Below, one piece after another: positions 1 through 6,313 of a DNA stretch of 28,326 nt. The notes beneath the pieces are model-generated. The model saw only the letters and a program-made list of their open reading frames with translations, had not been told where the DNA came from and ran no database searches. Source of the DNA: a virus; IMG/VR virus record IMGVR_UViG_3300044617_001214, positions 1-28,326 of that record; one strand, written 5' to 3'. The position numbers and the translations under genes are program-made. Positions within the stretch are counted from its first letter, which is position 1; the number at the start of each line of letters is the position of its first letter.

Positions 1-2
1 TA

Positions 3-209
3 GTCGAGCGCATCGAGACGCTCGAAGAGGAGAAGAAGGGCGTCGCGGGTGACATCAAGGACATCTACACCGAGGCCAAGGCCCGTGGGTATGATGGCAA
101 GATACTCCGCGAGATCGTCCGCATCCGCAAGATGGCCAAGGATGACAGGGATGAGCACTTCGCCGTGCTCAGCACCTACGCCAAGGCTATTGGCATGGAC
201 CTCCTGTAG
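3..209 (+). CDS. GapR-like (DUF2312) DNA-binding protein, C-terminal part
   Basis: The reading frame is open from the left edge and ends with TAG, giving 68 visible residues; the start lies outside the window. The translation has the GapR/DUF2312 pattern: a charged helix (RIETLEEEKK), then DIKDIYTEAKARGYDGK, ILREIVRIRKM and a C-terminal helix ending in YAKAIGMDLL. GapR of Caulobacter is a small nucleoid-associated protein that binds overtwisted AT-rich DNA and stimulates topoisomerases. A phage copy directly upstream of the polymerase operon could act in replication or compete with the host protein, which is inference. The family is concentrated in Alphaproteobacteria, so this gene is the best host clue in the window. 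It is followed by a hairpin that may end its transcript. Confidence 0.8.
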   Translation, partial: VERIETLEEEKKGVAGDIKDIYTEAKARGYDGKILREIVRIRKMAKDDRDEHFAVLSTYAKAIGMDLL

Positions 210-221
210 GTCTATATAACG

Positions 222-262
222 GGCGTGCCCACTCTGCTGACCCCCAATGGGGTGGGCACGCC
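222..262 (+). terminator. Hairpin after the GapR-like gene, possible terminator or attenuator
   Basis: An exact 11-bp inverted repeat, GGCGTGCCCAC (222-232) and GTGGGCACGCC (252-262), encloses a 19-base loop. A smaller CCCC/GGGG stem could form inside it as an alternative. The position just after a stop codon suits a terminator, but the downstream tract (CTCTGTTCTGG) is not a clean U-run, so strong intrinsic termination is doubtful. Its right arm shares bases 261-262 with the next, larger hairpin. Confidence 0.5.
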
Positions 263-342
263 TCTGTTCTGGTGAGCCGCGCGTGGGTGCGGGTCTCCTC
301 GCGTTGCTGATACACGAAGCGCGCGGCTCTCCCGAACAGAGG
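261..342 (+). promoter_or_regulatory. Long imperfect hairpin in the nuclease leader, overlapping its ribosome binding site
   Basis: Two exact inverted repeats nest in register: CCTCTGTTC (261-269) with GAACAGAGG (334-342), and GAGCCGCGCG (274-283) with CGCGCGGCTC (320-329). Two further G-C pairs and two mismatches join them, giving a stem of about 21 positions with a 36-base loop. The right arm contains part of the ribosome binding site AGAGGAG (338-344), which lies 9 bases before the ATG at 354. The stem could control translation of the nuclease or be an RNase III processing site like those of T7 mRNAs; both roles are inference. Confidence 0.55.
301..315 (-). repeat. 15-bp inverted repeat, copy 1 (leader of the nuclease gene)
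   Basis: GCGTTGCTGATACAC here is the exact reverse complement of bases 3803-3817. The 9-base core is also inverted locally: TGCTGATAC (305-313) against GTATCAGCA (344-352), the latter ending just before the ATG at 354. The copies lie in the only two leader regions of the plus-strand arm, which suggests a shared regulatory site. Confidence 0.55.
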
Positions 343-353
343 AGTATCAGCAC

Positions 354-998
354 ATGATCAAAGCAATCGAAACCCGCTACAAAGGCTATCGCTTCCGCAG
401 TCGCCTTGAGGCACGCTGGGCGATCTTCTTTGATCATCTCGGCCTGCGCTGGCAGTTTGAGCCCGAGGGGTTTGACCTGACCGAGCGTGGCCTCGGCTAT
501 TATCTGCCGGACTTTTTCCTGCCTGATCTCAATTACTGGATCGAGGTGAAGCCCGATAATTTTGACGATGAGGTCGCCTACAAGAAACTGGCTTACGTTG
601 CTCAAGCAACCAAATCGCAGGGGTTGGTCGTCGCTGGCGAGCCCTACATCAACGTAGAGTTGGGCTCTTTTGAACATTACGGCAACGCTGGCGACAGGTG
701 GTGGACTGTAGCCGTAGACGACTACGAGTGCGCCGGCATGTCGGATGGTCCGTACCTGTTTTGCGTCTGCCCGCTGTGCGACAAGATCGGTATTCAGTTC
801 GATGGGCGCGGCGAGCGCATTTGCAGCGACGAGGGCTGCGGCACCAAGCGCACGCGCGAGCACGCGTTTGCCTTGGGTTTCTGGCGCAGCCTGTATCACG
901 GCGACAAGGCTTACAGCGGCGACCACCCCCTGATCGTGGCTGCTGCCGAAGCGGCGCGCAGCGCGCGGTTTGAGCACAGCGAGACTGGTGCGGCGTGA
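354..998 (+). CDS. PD-(D/E)XK-type nuclease with C-terminal zinc ribbon
   Basis: A 214-residue protein starting at ATG 354 behind the ribosome binding site AGAGGAG. The N-terminal half has the phage PD-(D/E)XK arrangement: RSRLEARWAIFF with E19, then YLPDFFLP with D53, then WIEVKP with E64 and K66. These would be the metal-binding catalytic residues. The C-terminal half holds cysteines C137, C139, C142, C157 and C162, consistent with a zinc ribbon that may bind DNA. Such nucleases next to phage polymerases are thought to act in replication, recombination or host DNA breakdown; the substrate here is unknown. Its stop overlaps the polymerase start (GTGA), so the two are probably translationally coupled. 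Its leader is unusually structured. Confidence 0.7.
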   Translation: MIKAIETRYKGYRFRSRLEARWAIFFDHLGLRWQFEPEGFDLTERGLGYYLPDFFLPDLNYWIEVKPDNFDDEVAYKKLAYVAQATKSQGLVVAGEPYINVELGSFEHYGNAGDRWWTVAVDDYECAGMSDGPYLFCVCPLCDKIGIQFDGRGERICSDEGCGTKRTREHAFALGFWRSLYHGDKAYSGDHPLIVAAAEAARSARFEHSETGAA

Positions 999-2953
999 CC
1001 ACCCTCTACCTTGACTTAGAGACTTTCTGCGAAACTAAGATCACCTACGGCGCGTACCGCTATGCGGAGGACGCCGAGGTGCTGTTGGTGGCGTGGGCGT
1101 GGGACGACGAGCCCGTGAGCGTCTGGGATACGCAGGACATGCCGCACTGGCGTGATGCGCTGCAGATGATGATCGACACCGCCGAACGCATCGTGATCCA
1201 CAACAGCAACTTCGACCGCACCGTGCTGCGCGAGCAGCGCGTCCACATCCCCGTGGAGAAGATCGCCGACACCATGGTGCTGGCCCTGCAGCACAGCCTG
1301 CCCGGCTCGCTGGGCCAGCTCTGCGACGTGCTGAACGTGCCGCAGGACAAAGCTAAAGACAAGGCGGGGAAGAAGCTGATACACCTGTTTACGAAGCCAA
1401 GGGCCAGCAACGTGAAGGTACGGAGAGCCACCCGTGACACACACCCCGCCGAGTGGGATGCCTTCGTCGAATACGCCCGGCTGGATGTGGACGCAATGCG
1501 AGACGTACTTGGACGACTGCCGCCTTGGAACAATTGTGATCATGAGCGGCACCTGTGGCGGTGTGACCAAGGAATTAACGACCGTGGCGTTGCCGTGGAT
1601 ACTGTTTTCGCCCGAGCTGCTCTTCGAGCTTTCGACCGAGCTGGACGATCTCTGGCCACTCGTGCCTCCGCTCTGACGGGCGGCAGCGTCACGTCCGCCA
1701 CACAGCGCCAGCGCCTGCTCGACCACCTCAAGGACGCTCACGGCTTCGAGACCGAGGACCTGACGCGCGCCACGCTCGGCAACCTGCTCGGCGGTGACCT
1801 CAATCCGCAGGTGCGCGAGCTGCTGGAGATACGGCAGCAGGCCGCCGCCACGAGCCCAGCCAAGTACAGCGTGCTGCTCAACGCCACGAACCGAGACGGC
1901 CGCCTGCGCGGCCTGATTCAGTTCTGCGGCGCGGCGCGCACTGGGCGCGATGCCGGCCGTCTGTTCCAGCCGCAGAACCTGCCGCGCAGCCCCGACTGGT
2001 TCGACGACGACGTGCAGGCGACCACTGTCGCCGCCATGAAGGCCGACTGCGAGCACCTGATCTGGGACAACATCAGCGAGCGCTGCGCCTTCGCCGTGCG
2101 CGGTGCGCTGGTCGCCCCTGAGGGCAAGAAGCTCGTCATCGCCGATCTGTCGAACATTGAGGGCCGCGTGCTGGCGTGGCTGGCCGGCGAGGACTGGAAG
2201 GTCGCGGCCTTCAAGGCCTACGACCGGGGCGAGGGGCACGACCTGTACAAGGTCACCGCCGGCCGCATCCTCGGCAAGGACCCCGGCGACATCACCAAGG
2301 CCGAGCGCCAGCTTCAGGGCAAGGTGCCCGAGTTGGCCGGAGGCTATCAGGGCGGCGTGGGCGCATACCGGGTGATGGGCGGGAAGGTGTTCGACGCCAT
2401 GACCGATGAGGCCATCCAAGAGATCGTGACGGCGTGGCGCAAGGCGCACCCGCGCACGCGCAACCTGTGGTACGATATGGAGGCGGCCGCGCGGTCAGCC
2501 ATCAACAATCTGGGCGAGAGCTTTGGCGACCTGATCACGTGCGACGTGAAGCCGGACGGGCAGGGCATCGCGTGGCTGCGGATGCGGCTGCCGAGCGGTC
2601 GGTACCTGTGCTACCCGCGCCCGGAGGTGTCGGACAGCGGCAGCCTGTCCTACGAGGGCATGAACCAATTCACGCGCAAGTGGGAGCGCCTCGACACCTA
2701 CGGCGGCAAGCTGGTCGAGAATGCCGTGCAGGCCATCGCCCGCGACGTGTTCATGTCCGGCATGCTGCGCGCCGAGGAGGCCGGCTACAGCGTCTGCATC
2801 CGCGTACACGACGAGCTGGTCTGCGAGACGCCGGACGAGCCGGCGTACAGCAGCGAGGGGCTGGCCGCGCTCATGTCCACCAATCCGGGCTGGTCGGTGG
2901 GGCTGCCGCTTGCCGCCGCCGGCTTCGAGGCGTACCGTTACCGCAAGGATTGA
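995..2953 (+). CDS. Family A DNA polymerase (PolA-like) with 3'-5' exonuclease domain
   Basis: A 652-residue replicative polymerase of the phage family A type, starting at GTG 995, which overlaps the upstream stop. The exonuclease domain shows Exo I LDLET (D7, E9), Exo II HNSNFDRTVL (D74) and Exo III YARLDVDAM (Y160, D164), so proofreading looks intact. The polymerase domain shows motif A VIADLSNIEGR (D384), motif B QGKVPELAGGYQGG (K443, Y451) and motif C IRVHDELVCE (H605, D606, E607). The residue equivalent to E. coli Pol I Phe762 appears to be Leu447. There is no 5'-3' exonuclease domain, as usual for phage enzymes. It should copy the phage genome with the SNF2-like helicase and the nucleases encoded around it. 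Confidence 0.93.
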   Translation: MTTLYLDLETFCETKITYGAYRYAEDAEVLLVAWAWDDEPVSVWDTQDMPHWRDALQMMIDTAERIVIHNSNFDRTVLREQRVHIPVEKIADTMVLALQHSLPGSLGQLCDVLNVPQDKAKDKAGKKLIHLFTKPRASNVKVRRATRDTHPAEWDAFVEYARLDVDAMRDVLGRLPPWNNCDHERHLWRCDQGINDRGVAVDTVFARAALRAFDRAGRSLATRASALTGGSVTSATQRQRLLDHLKDAHGFETEDLTRATLGNLLGGDLNPQVRELLEIRQQAAATSPAKYSVLLNATNRDGRLRGLIQFCGAARTGRDAGRLFQPQNLPRSPDWFDDDVQATTVAAMKADCEHLIWDNISERCAFAVRGALVAPEGKKLVIADLSNIEGRVLAWLAGEDWKVAAFKAYDRGEGHDLYKVTAGRILGKDPGDITKAERQLQGKVPELAGGYQGGVGAYRVMGGKVFDAMTDEAIQEIVTAWRKAHPRTRNLWYDMEAAARSAINNLGESFGDLITCDVKPDGQGIAWLRMRLPSGRYLCYPRPEVSDSGSLSYEGMNQFTRKWERLDTYGGKLVENAVQAIARDVFMSGMLRAEEAGYSVCIRVHDELVCETPDEPAYSSEGLAALMSTNPGWSVGLPLAAAGFEAYRYRKD

Positions 2954-2954
2954 T

Positions 2955-3491
2955 ATGAACACCGCCAGCGCGTCACTACCCCACCACCAGTATGTCTGGG
3001 TCGATCAATCGTTCATCCGCGAGGGCGGCACCGGGTACGAAGAGGCGGTTTGGTTCGGGCTGCACAGTCACCCCACTAGGGCGTGGGGCTGTACTGTGAT
3101 GCTTGAGTGCGGTGCCGTGTATAGAAATCTGCCCCCACACGCCCTCGCGTTCAGCGCCGAGCCTGACGACTGGACGCTGCCACAGGCTCAGATGTGGGAC
3201 TGCTACGGCACCCAGTTCTCGCTGCTGCGTTACACGTTCCTGACCGGGCTGCAGGCGCGCAGCACGGCCGGCATATTGTGCGACTATCTGTTCACGGCGG
3301 TGCCCATCGGCGACGGCTACAGCGAACATCCGAGCCAGAGCAAAGAGTTCATGTTCATGCGGACAAAAGGTGAACGCTTGTTGATCCTGCCGACCAACAA
3401 GCTGCGCTTCATCGACAAGAGCTTCACCGTCGAGGGCGAGCGGCCGAGGCTGAAGCTGTCCGACACGGTGTGGAGCTGCGAGGAGCAGTGA
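2955..3491 (+). CDS. Hypothetical phage protein (178 aa)
   Basis: Starts at ATG 2955, one base after the polymerase stop, with AAGGA in the end of the polymerase gene as ribosome binding site. The frame is open further upstream, but that part lies over the polymerase and is low-quality shadow sequence. I do not recognise the family. The protein is rich in aromatic residues (YVWVDQSF, WDCYGTQFSLLRYTFL), has no predicted membrane segment and shows no catalytic motif I can name. Its place between the polymerase and a VRR-NUC nuclease suggests a role in DNA metabolism or early takeover. The stop overlaps the next start. Confidence 0.72.
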   Translation: MNTASASLPHHQYVWVDQSFIREGGTGYEEAVWFGLHSHPTRAWGCTVMLECGAVYRNLPPHALAFSAEPDDWTLPQAQMWDCYGTQFSLLRYTFLTGLQARSTAGILCDYLFTAVPIGDGYSEHPSQSKEFMFMRTKGERLLILPTNKLRFIDKSFTVEGERPRLKLSDTVWSCEEQ

Positions 3492-3784
3492 CGCCCGCCG
3501 GCAAGCTGCAGGAGCACCTGAAGTACGTCGTGAACCACAGCGGCGGGCAGTACCGCAAGACGCGCTGGGAAGGCCGCAGGGGCTGCCCTGACTGCTTCAT
3601 CTGGTGGGAGTGGCCGCGCGCCGCCTTCATCGAGATCAAGGCCGACGGCGATCGTCTCAGCGGCCACCAGCAGCGCGAGATCGAGCGCATGCGCGGCGAC
3701 GGCGTGCCGGTCTTCATCGCCCGGTCGATTGAGGACATCGACGAGATCGTGAAAAAAGTCAGGGAGGGGGGTTGCAATGCCTGA
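3488..3784 (+). CDS. VRR-NUC domain nuclease
   Basis: A 98-residue stand-alone VRR-NUC protein. The domain runs almost the full length: E8, then GCPDCF with D35, then FIEIKAD with E49 and K51, then LSGHQQREI with Q61, the usual order of active-site residues in this PD-(D/E)XK subgroup. Family members cut branched or structured DNA, and small phage versions are common near polymerases. I place the start at GTG 3488 because it overlaps the upstream stop as GTGA, like other junctions in this operon, with GAGGAG just upstream although only 2 bases away. GTG 3470 would add six residues. The end overlaps a short leader frame. Confidence 0.8.
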   Translation: MTPAGKLQEHLKYVVNHSGGQYRKTRWEGRRGCPDCFIWWEWPRAAFIEIKADGDRLSGHQQREIERMRGDGVPVFIARSIEDIDEIVKKVREGGCNA

Positions 3785-3884
3785 TTGCATGTGCCATATG
3801 CTGTGTATCAGCAACGCAAACAGGAGTTACCCAAATGGCACTTTCTTTTCGAGTTCGCGACGATCTGGTCGATCTGGGTCGTGA
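3777..3884 (+). other. Possible 35-codon cysteine-rich leader ORF
   Basis: A short frame begins at ATG 3777 behind a strong purine tract (GGGAGGGGGG, 3762-3771) and encodes MPDCMCHMLCISNANR followed by a Ser/Arg-rich tail. It overlaps the nuclease end by 8 bases and the start of the next gene by 50 bases in another frame. Four Cys/His residues sit within the first ten, giving a metal-binding look. It may be a regulatory leader coupled to the next gene, or chance. The tail is out-of-frame coding sequence of the next gene, which argues against a conserved protein. Confidence 0.22.
3803..3817 (+). repeat. 15-bp inverted repeat, copy 2 (leader of the acidic-protein gene)
   Basis: GTGTATCAGCAACGC is the exact reverse complement of 301-315 and lies 18 bases before the ATG at 3835, just upstream of the ribosome binding site AGGAG (3822-3826). 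A match of this length could occur once by chance in a genome segment this size. Finding both copies within about 200 bases of leader sequence makes chance much less likely. Confidence 0.55.
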
Positions 3885-4263
3885 TGAAGACGGTTCGGTT
3901 ATCGTGGGTCGTTCGTTTTACGTAGTGGCCGAGGATGAAGCCGGTCATCGTTGGGCGCATGCGCATTCGTTTCTGGATCACGCCAAGCGTTACGACGAAG
4001 AAGAAGGCGCGTATTGGGCCCGTCGTTGGAACAACGAAGCTCAAGACGCAGTCGTTGCTCTTCTAGCTCGTATCGAAGCTCACGTTGCTGCCGGCGGCGC
4101 TCTTAACGAAGCTCATTGGGACGAGGTCGATCCGGGTTACGGTTCGGACGCTTATCAGGAGCTGGACGCCGTTGGTTATTTCGCGGCTCGTGAGCGTCAC
4201 GAGGCTCGTCAGGCCGGTGAAGCGGTTCCTTTCGATCAGGTCTACGATTATCATTTCGCTTGA
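3835..4263 (+). CDS. Acidic hypothetical phage protein with distinct codon use (142 aa)
   Basis: I choose ATG 3835 because AGGAG sits 8 bases upstream. A TTG-initiated extension from 3772 would add a Cys-rich segment but has poor spacing. The protein is small, soluble and strongly acidic, with runs such as DLGRDEDGS and RYDEEEGAYW, and the patterns VVAEDEAGHRWAHAHSF and HWDEVDPGYGSDAYQ. I have seen similar unassigned proteins in phages but cannot name a function. Codon choice differs clearly from its neighbours: CGT, GTT, GGT, GAA and TCG predominate where flanking genes use GCC, GGC, CTG and GAG. That pattern suits high expression early in infection or a different recent origin. Acidic charge also fits a DNA-mimic or host-enzyme inhibitor, which is speculation. 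Confidence 0.75.
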   Translation: MALSFRVRDDLVDLGRDEDGSVIVGRSFYVVAEDEAGHRWAHAHSFLDHAKRYDEEEGAYWARRWNNEAQDAVVALLARIEAHVAAGGALNEAHWDEVDPGYGSDAYQELDAVGYFAARERHEARQAGEAVPFDQVYDYHFA

Positions 4264-4274
4264 GAGGAAGGCAC

Positions 4275-4958
4275 GTGACCCTGCGCGTGGCGACGCTGCC
4301 GGAAGCCAAGGCTTGGTTCGCCCAGTACCACTACACGGGTACTGCGGCGGGCCACCGCTTCTACGCGTGGATCGGAGACGGCGCGATTGAAGGCGTTGTC
4401 GGCTTTGGGCGCGGCGGCAACCGTTTTGGCGTGGCTGACAAGTTTGGCCTCAACGCGTGGGCCGGCGGCCTTGAGATCACGCGCGTGGCTTGCCACCCTG
4501 ACGCCCCGAGGAACACCGCCTCGAAGATGGTCGCCGCCGCCCTGCGCCAGCTTGCGGCAGACGGGGAGCAGTGGGTCTTCACTTATGCGGACACCGCCCA
4601 CGGCCACCACGGCGGCATCTATCAGGCGCTCAACGCCGTGTACGTCGGCACCGACGCCAAGCAGTGGGTCAACTTCGAGCTGGACGGCCTCCGCGTCGCC
4701 AAGCGCGCCGTCAGCGGCCGCTTCGGCCACACGCGCTGGCCCGAGGTTCGCGACCTCGCGGCCGAGGCCGGACACGTCCTGTGCAAGGTGGCGTGGTGCC
4801 CGAAGCACACCTACGTGCTGCCGATCACGGGCGACCGCAAAGCGCTCCGCGCGATACGGGCCGCGCTGCAGCCGCTCGCGCTGCCGTACCCGAAGCCGGG
4901 GCAGCCCGTGGTGCCGACGCCCTACCGCAACCATCGACCGAAAGCGGACAGCCAGTGA
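4275..4958 (+). CDS. Mom-like DNA-modification acyltransferase (GNAT fold)
   Basis: A 227-residue protein starting at GTG 4275 behind AGAGGAAGG; a TTG at 4260 is a weaker start. The sequence follows the pattern of Mom-family proteins: an N-terminal AKAWFAQYHY segment, then LEITRVACHPDAPRNTASK (residues 66-84), then TYADTAHGHHGGIYQALN (103-120), and a late KHTYVLPI (177-184). Mu Mom converts adenine in phage DNA to a methylcarbamoyl-type derivative that blocks many restriction enzymes. The likely role here is hypermodification of phage DNA for protection from host nucleases. The partner and target base cannot be read from the sequence. Placement between early genes and the helicase fits action on replicating DNA. 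A generic GNAT acetyltransferase is the alternative. Confidence 0.65.
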   Translation: MTLRVATLPEAKAWFAQYHYTGTAAGHRFYAWIGDGAIEGVVGFGRGGNRFGVADKFGLNAWAGGLEITRVACHPDAPRNTASKMVAAALRQLAADGEQWVFTYADTAHGHHGGIYQALNAVYVGTDAKQWVNFELDGLRVAKRAVSGRFGHTRWPEVRDLAAEAGHVLCKVAWCPKHTYVLPITGDRKALRAIRAALQPLALPYPKPGQPVVPTPYRNHRPKADSQ

Positions 4959-6313
4959 CCTTCAAGCCGCACGACTACCAGAAGGAGGCCCTCGCGCACC
5001 TGTACAAGGAGCGCAGGGCCGCCCTGTGGATGCCCATGGGCGGCGGCAAGACCGTCACCACCCTGACGGCGCTGGAGGCGCTCTCCGTGGTCGAGGACGT
5101 GTACCCAGTGCTGGTGCTGGCCCCCTTACGCGTCGCGCGCTCCACGTGGCCGGACGAGGTCAAGAAGTGGCCGCACCTGTCGCACCTGCGCGTCAGCGTC
5201 ATCACCGGCACGCCCAAGCAGCGTCAGGCGGCGCTCGACACGCCGGCCGACATCTACACGACCAACTACGACAACCTCGTGTGGCTGCGCGAGACGCTCG
5301 GCGACGCGTGGCCGTTCCGCACCGTGGTCGCCGACGAGTTCACTCGCCTGAAGAGCTTCAGGCTGCGTCAGGGTGGCTCACGGGCACGTGCGCTGGGTCA
5401 GGTGGCCCACACGCACGTCACGCGCTTCATCGGCCTGACAGGCACCCCTGCGCCCAACGGCGTGAAGGACCTGTGGGGACAGGTCTGGTTCTTGGACAAG
5501 GGCAAGCGTCTGGGCCACACCTTCTCCGCCTTCAGCGAGCGCTGGTTCCGCAAAGGGTACGACGGCTACAGCCTCGTGCCCTACGACCACACGCAGGAGG
5601 AGGTGCAGGAGCGGCTCAAGGACATCTGCCTGACCGTGCGCGGCCTGCCCGTCGATGAGCCCATCACCAGCCCGATCTACATCGACCTGCCGCCTGCGGC
5701 GCGGCGCGTGTATGACGACATGGAGGAGGAGATGTACGCCGTCATCGGCGCGGAGGGCGTCGAGGCGGCCAACGCGGCGGTGCGGACCCAGAAGTGCTTG
5801 CAGCTCGCCAACGGGGCGCTGTACATCGACGAGTACGGCAACTGGGAGGCGGTGCACGATGCCAAGCTGGAGGCGCTGGACAGCGTCATTGAGGAGGCCA
5901 ACGGCGCGCCCGTCTTGGTGGCCTACAATTTCAAGCACGACTTGGCCCGGCTACGCAAGCGCTACCCTAAAGGCCGGGTGCTGGACGCTGACCCTGATAC
6001 GATCAAACGGTGGAACCGGGGGGAAATTGAACTACTTTTCGCTCACCCTGCATCGGCAGGCCATGGTCTGAACCTCGCGGACGGGGGCAACATCCTCGCC
6101 TTCTATGGGGTCAACTGGAGCCTTGAAGAGCACATGCAGATCATCGAGCGCATCGGCCCGATGCGGCAGGCGCAGGCCGGCTATGATCGGCCGGTCTTCG
6201 TCTACCCGATCCTCGCCCGCGACACGGTGGACGACCTCGTCATAGACCGGCTCACGTCGAAGAAGAGCACGCAGGAAATCCTGCTGGAAGCACTGAAACG
6301 GAGGAAGAAATGA
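4955..6313 (+). CDS. SNF2-type superfamily 2 DNA helicase/translocase
   Basis: A 452-residue ATPase starting at GTG 4955, which overlaps the upstream stop (GTGA); the open frame upstream is shadow of the Mom-like gene. Motifs in order: HDYQKEAL near the N-terminus (Q-motif-like), Walker A MPMGGGKT (26-33, K32), APLRV (56-60), Walker B/DExx VVADEFTRLKS (D127, E128), motif III LTGTPAPNG (161-169), motif V AGHGLNLADGG (368-378) and motif VI MQIIERIGPMRQ (394-405). It is a compact SNF2 core without accessory domains, the usual phage form. It probably remodels or unwinds DNA during replication or recombination, alongside the polymerase and the two nucleases. Its end overlaps the next start (ATGA). 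Confidence 0.9.
   Translation: MTFKPHDYQKEALAHLYKERRAALWMPMGGGKTVTTLTALEALSVVEDVYPVLVLAPLRVARSTWPDEVKKWPHLSHLRVSVITGTPKQRQAALDTPADIYTTNYDNLVWLRETLGDAWPFRTVVADEFTRLKSFRLRQGGSRARALGQVAHTHVTRFIGLTGTPAPNGVKDLWGQVWFLDKGKRLGHTFSAFSERWFRKGYDGYSLVPYDHTQEEVQERLKDICLTVRGLPVDEPITSPIYIDLPPAARRVYDDMEEEMYAVIGAEGVEAANAAVRTQKCLQLANGALYIDEYGNWEAVHDAKLEALDSVIEEANGAPVLVAYNFKHDLARLRKRYPKGRVLDADPDTIKRWNRGEIELLFAHPASAGHGLNLADGGNILAFYGVNWSLEEHMQIIERIGPMRQAQAGYDRPVFVYPILARDTVDDLVIDRLTSKKSTQEILLEALKRRKK

Noticed and set aside
1375-1384. GCTGATACAC inside the polymerase, matching part of the 15-bp repeat
   Set aside because: Only 10 bases, explained by the coding sequence for Lys-Leu-Ile-His, so it does not count as a further regulatory copy.
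1016-2449. 477-codon minus-strand open frame opposite the DNA polymerase
   Set aside because: It is antisense to a polymerase with intact motifs, has low-complexity His/Val/Leu-rich composition typical of GC-rich shadow frames, and no ribosome binding site or recognisable domain.
3772-3800. Sigma-70-like promoter, TTGCAA with 17-base spacer and CATATG
   Set aside because: The -10 element matches the consensus at only three positions, and such matches are common by chance; not listed as a feature.
3772-3834. TTG-started N-terminal extension of the acidic protein, reading like a Cys-rich signal peptide
   Set aside because: TTG 3772 is only one base from the purine tract, and ATG 3835 has proper AGGAG spacing and a normal protein start.
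4387-5658. Long plus-strand frame of 423 codons across the Mom-like and helicase genes
   Set aside because: It spans two real overlapping genes in another frame and reads as Arg/Ala/Ser-rich shadow sequence.
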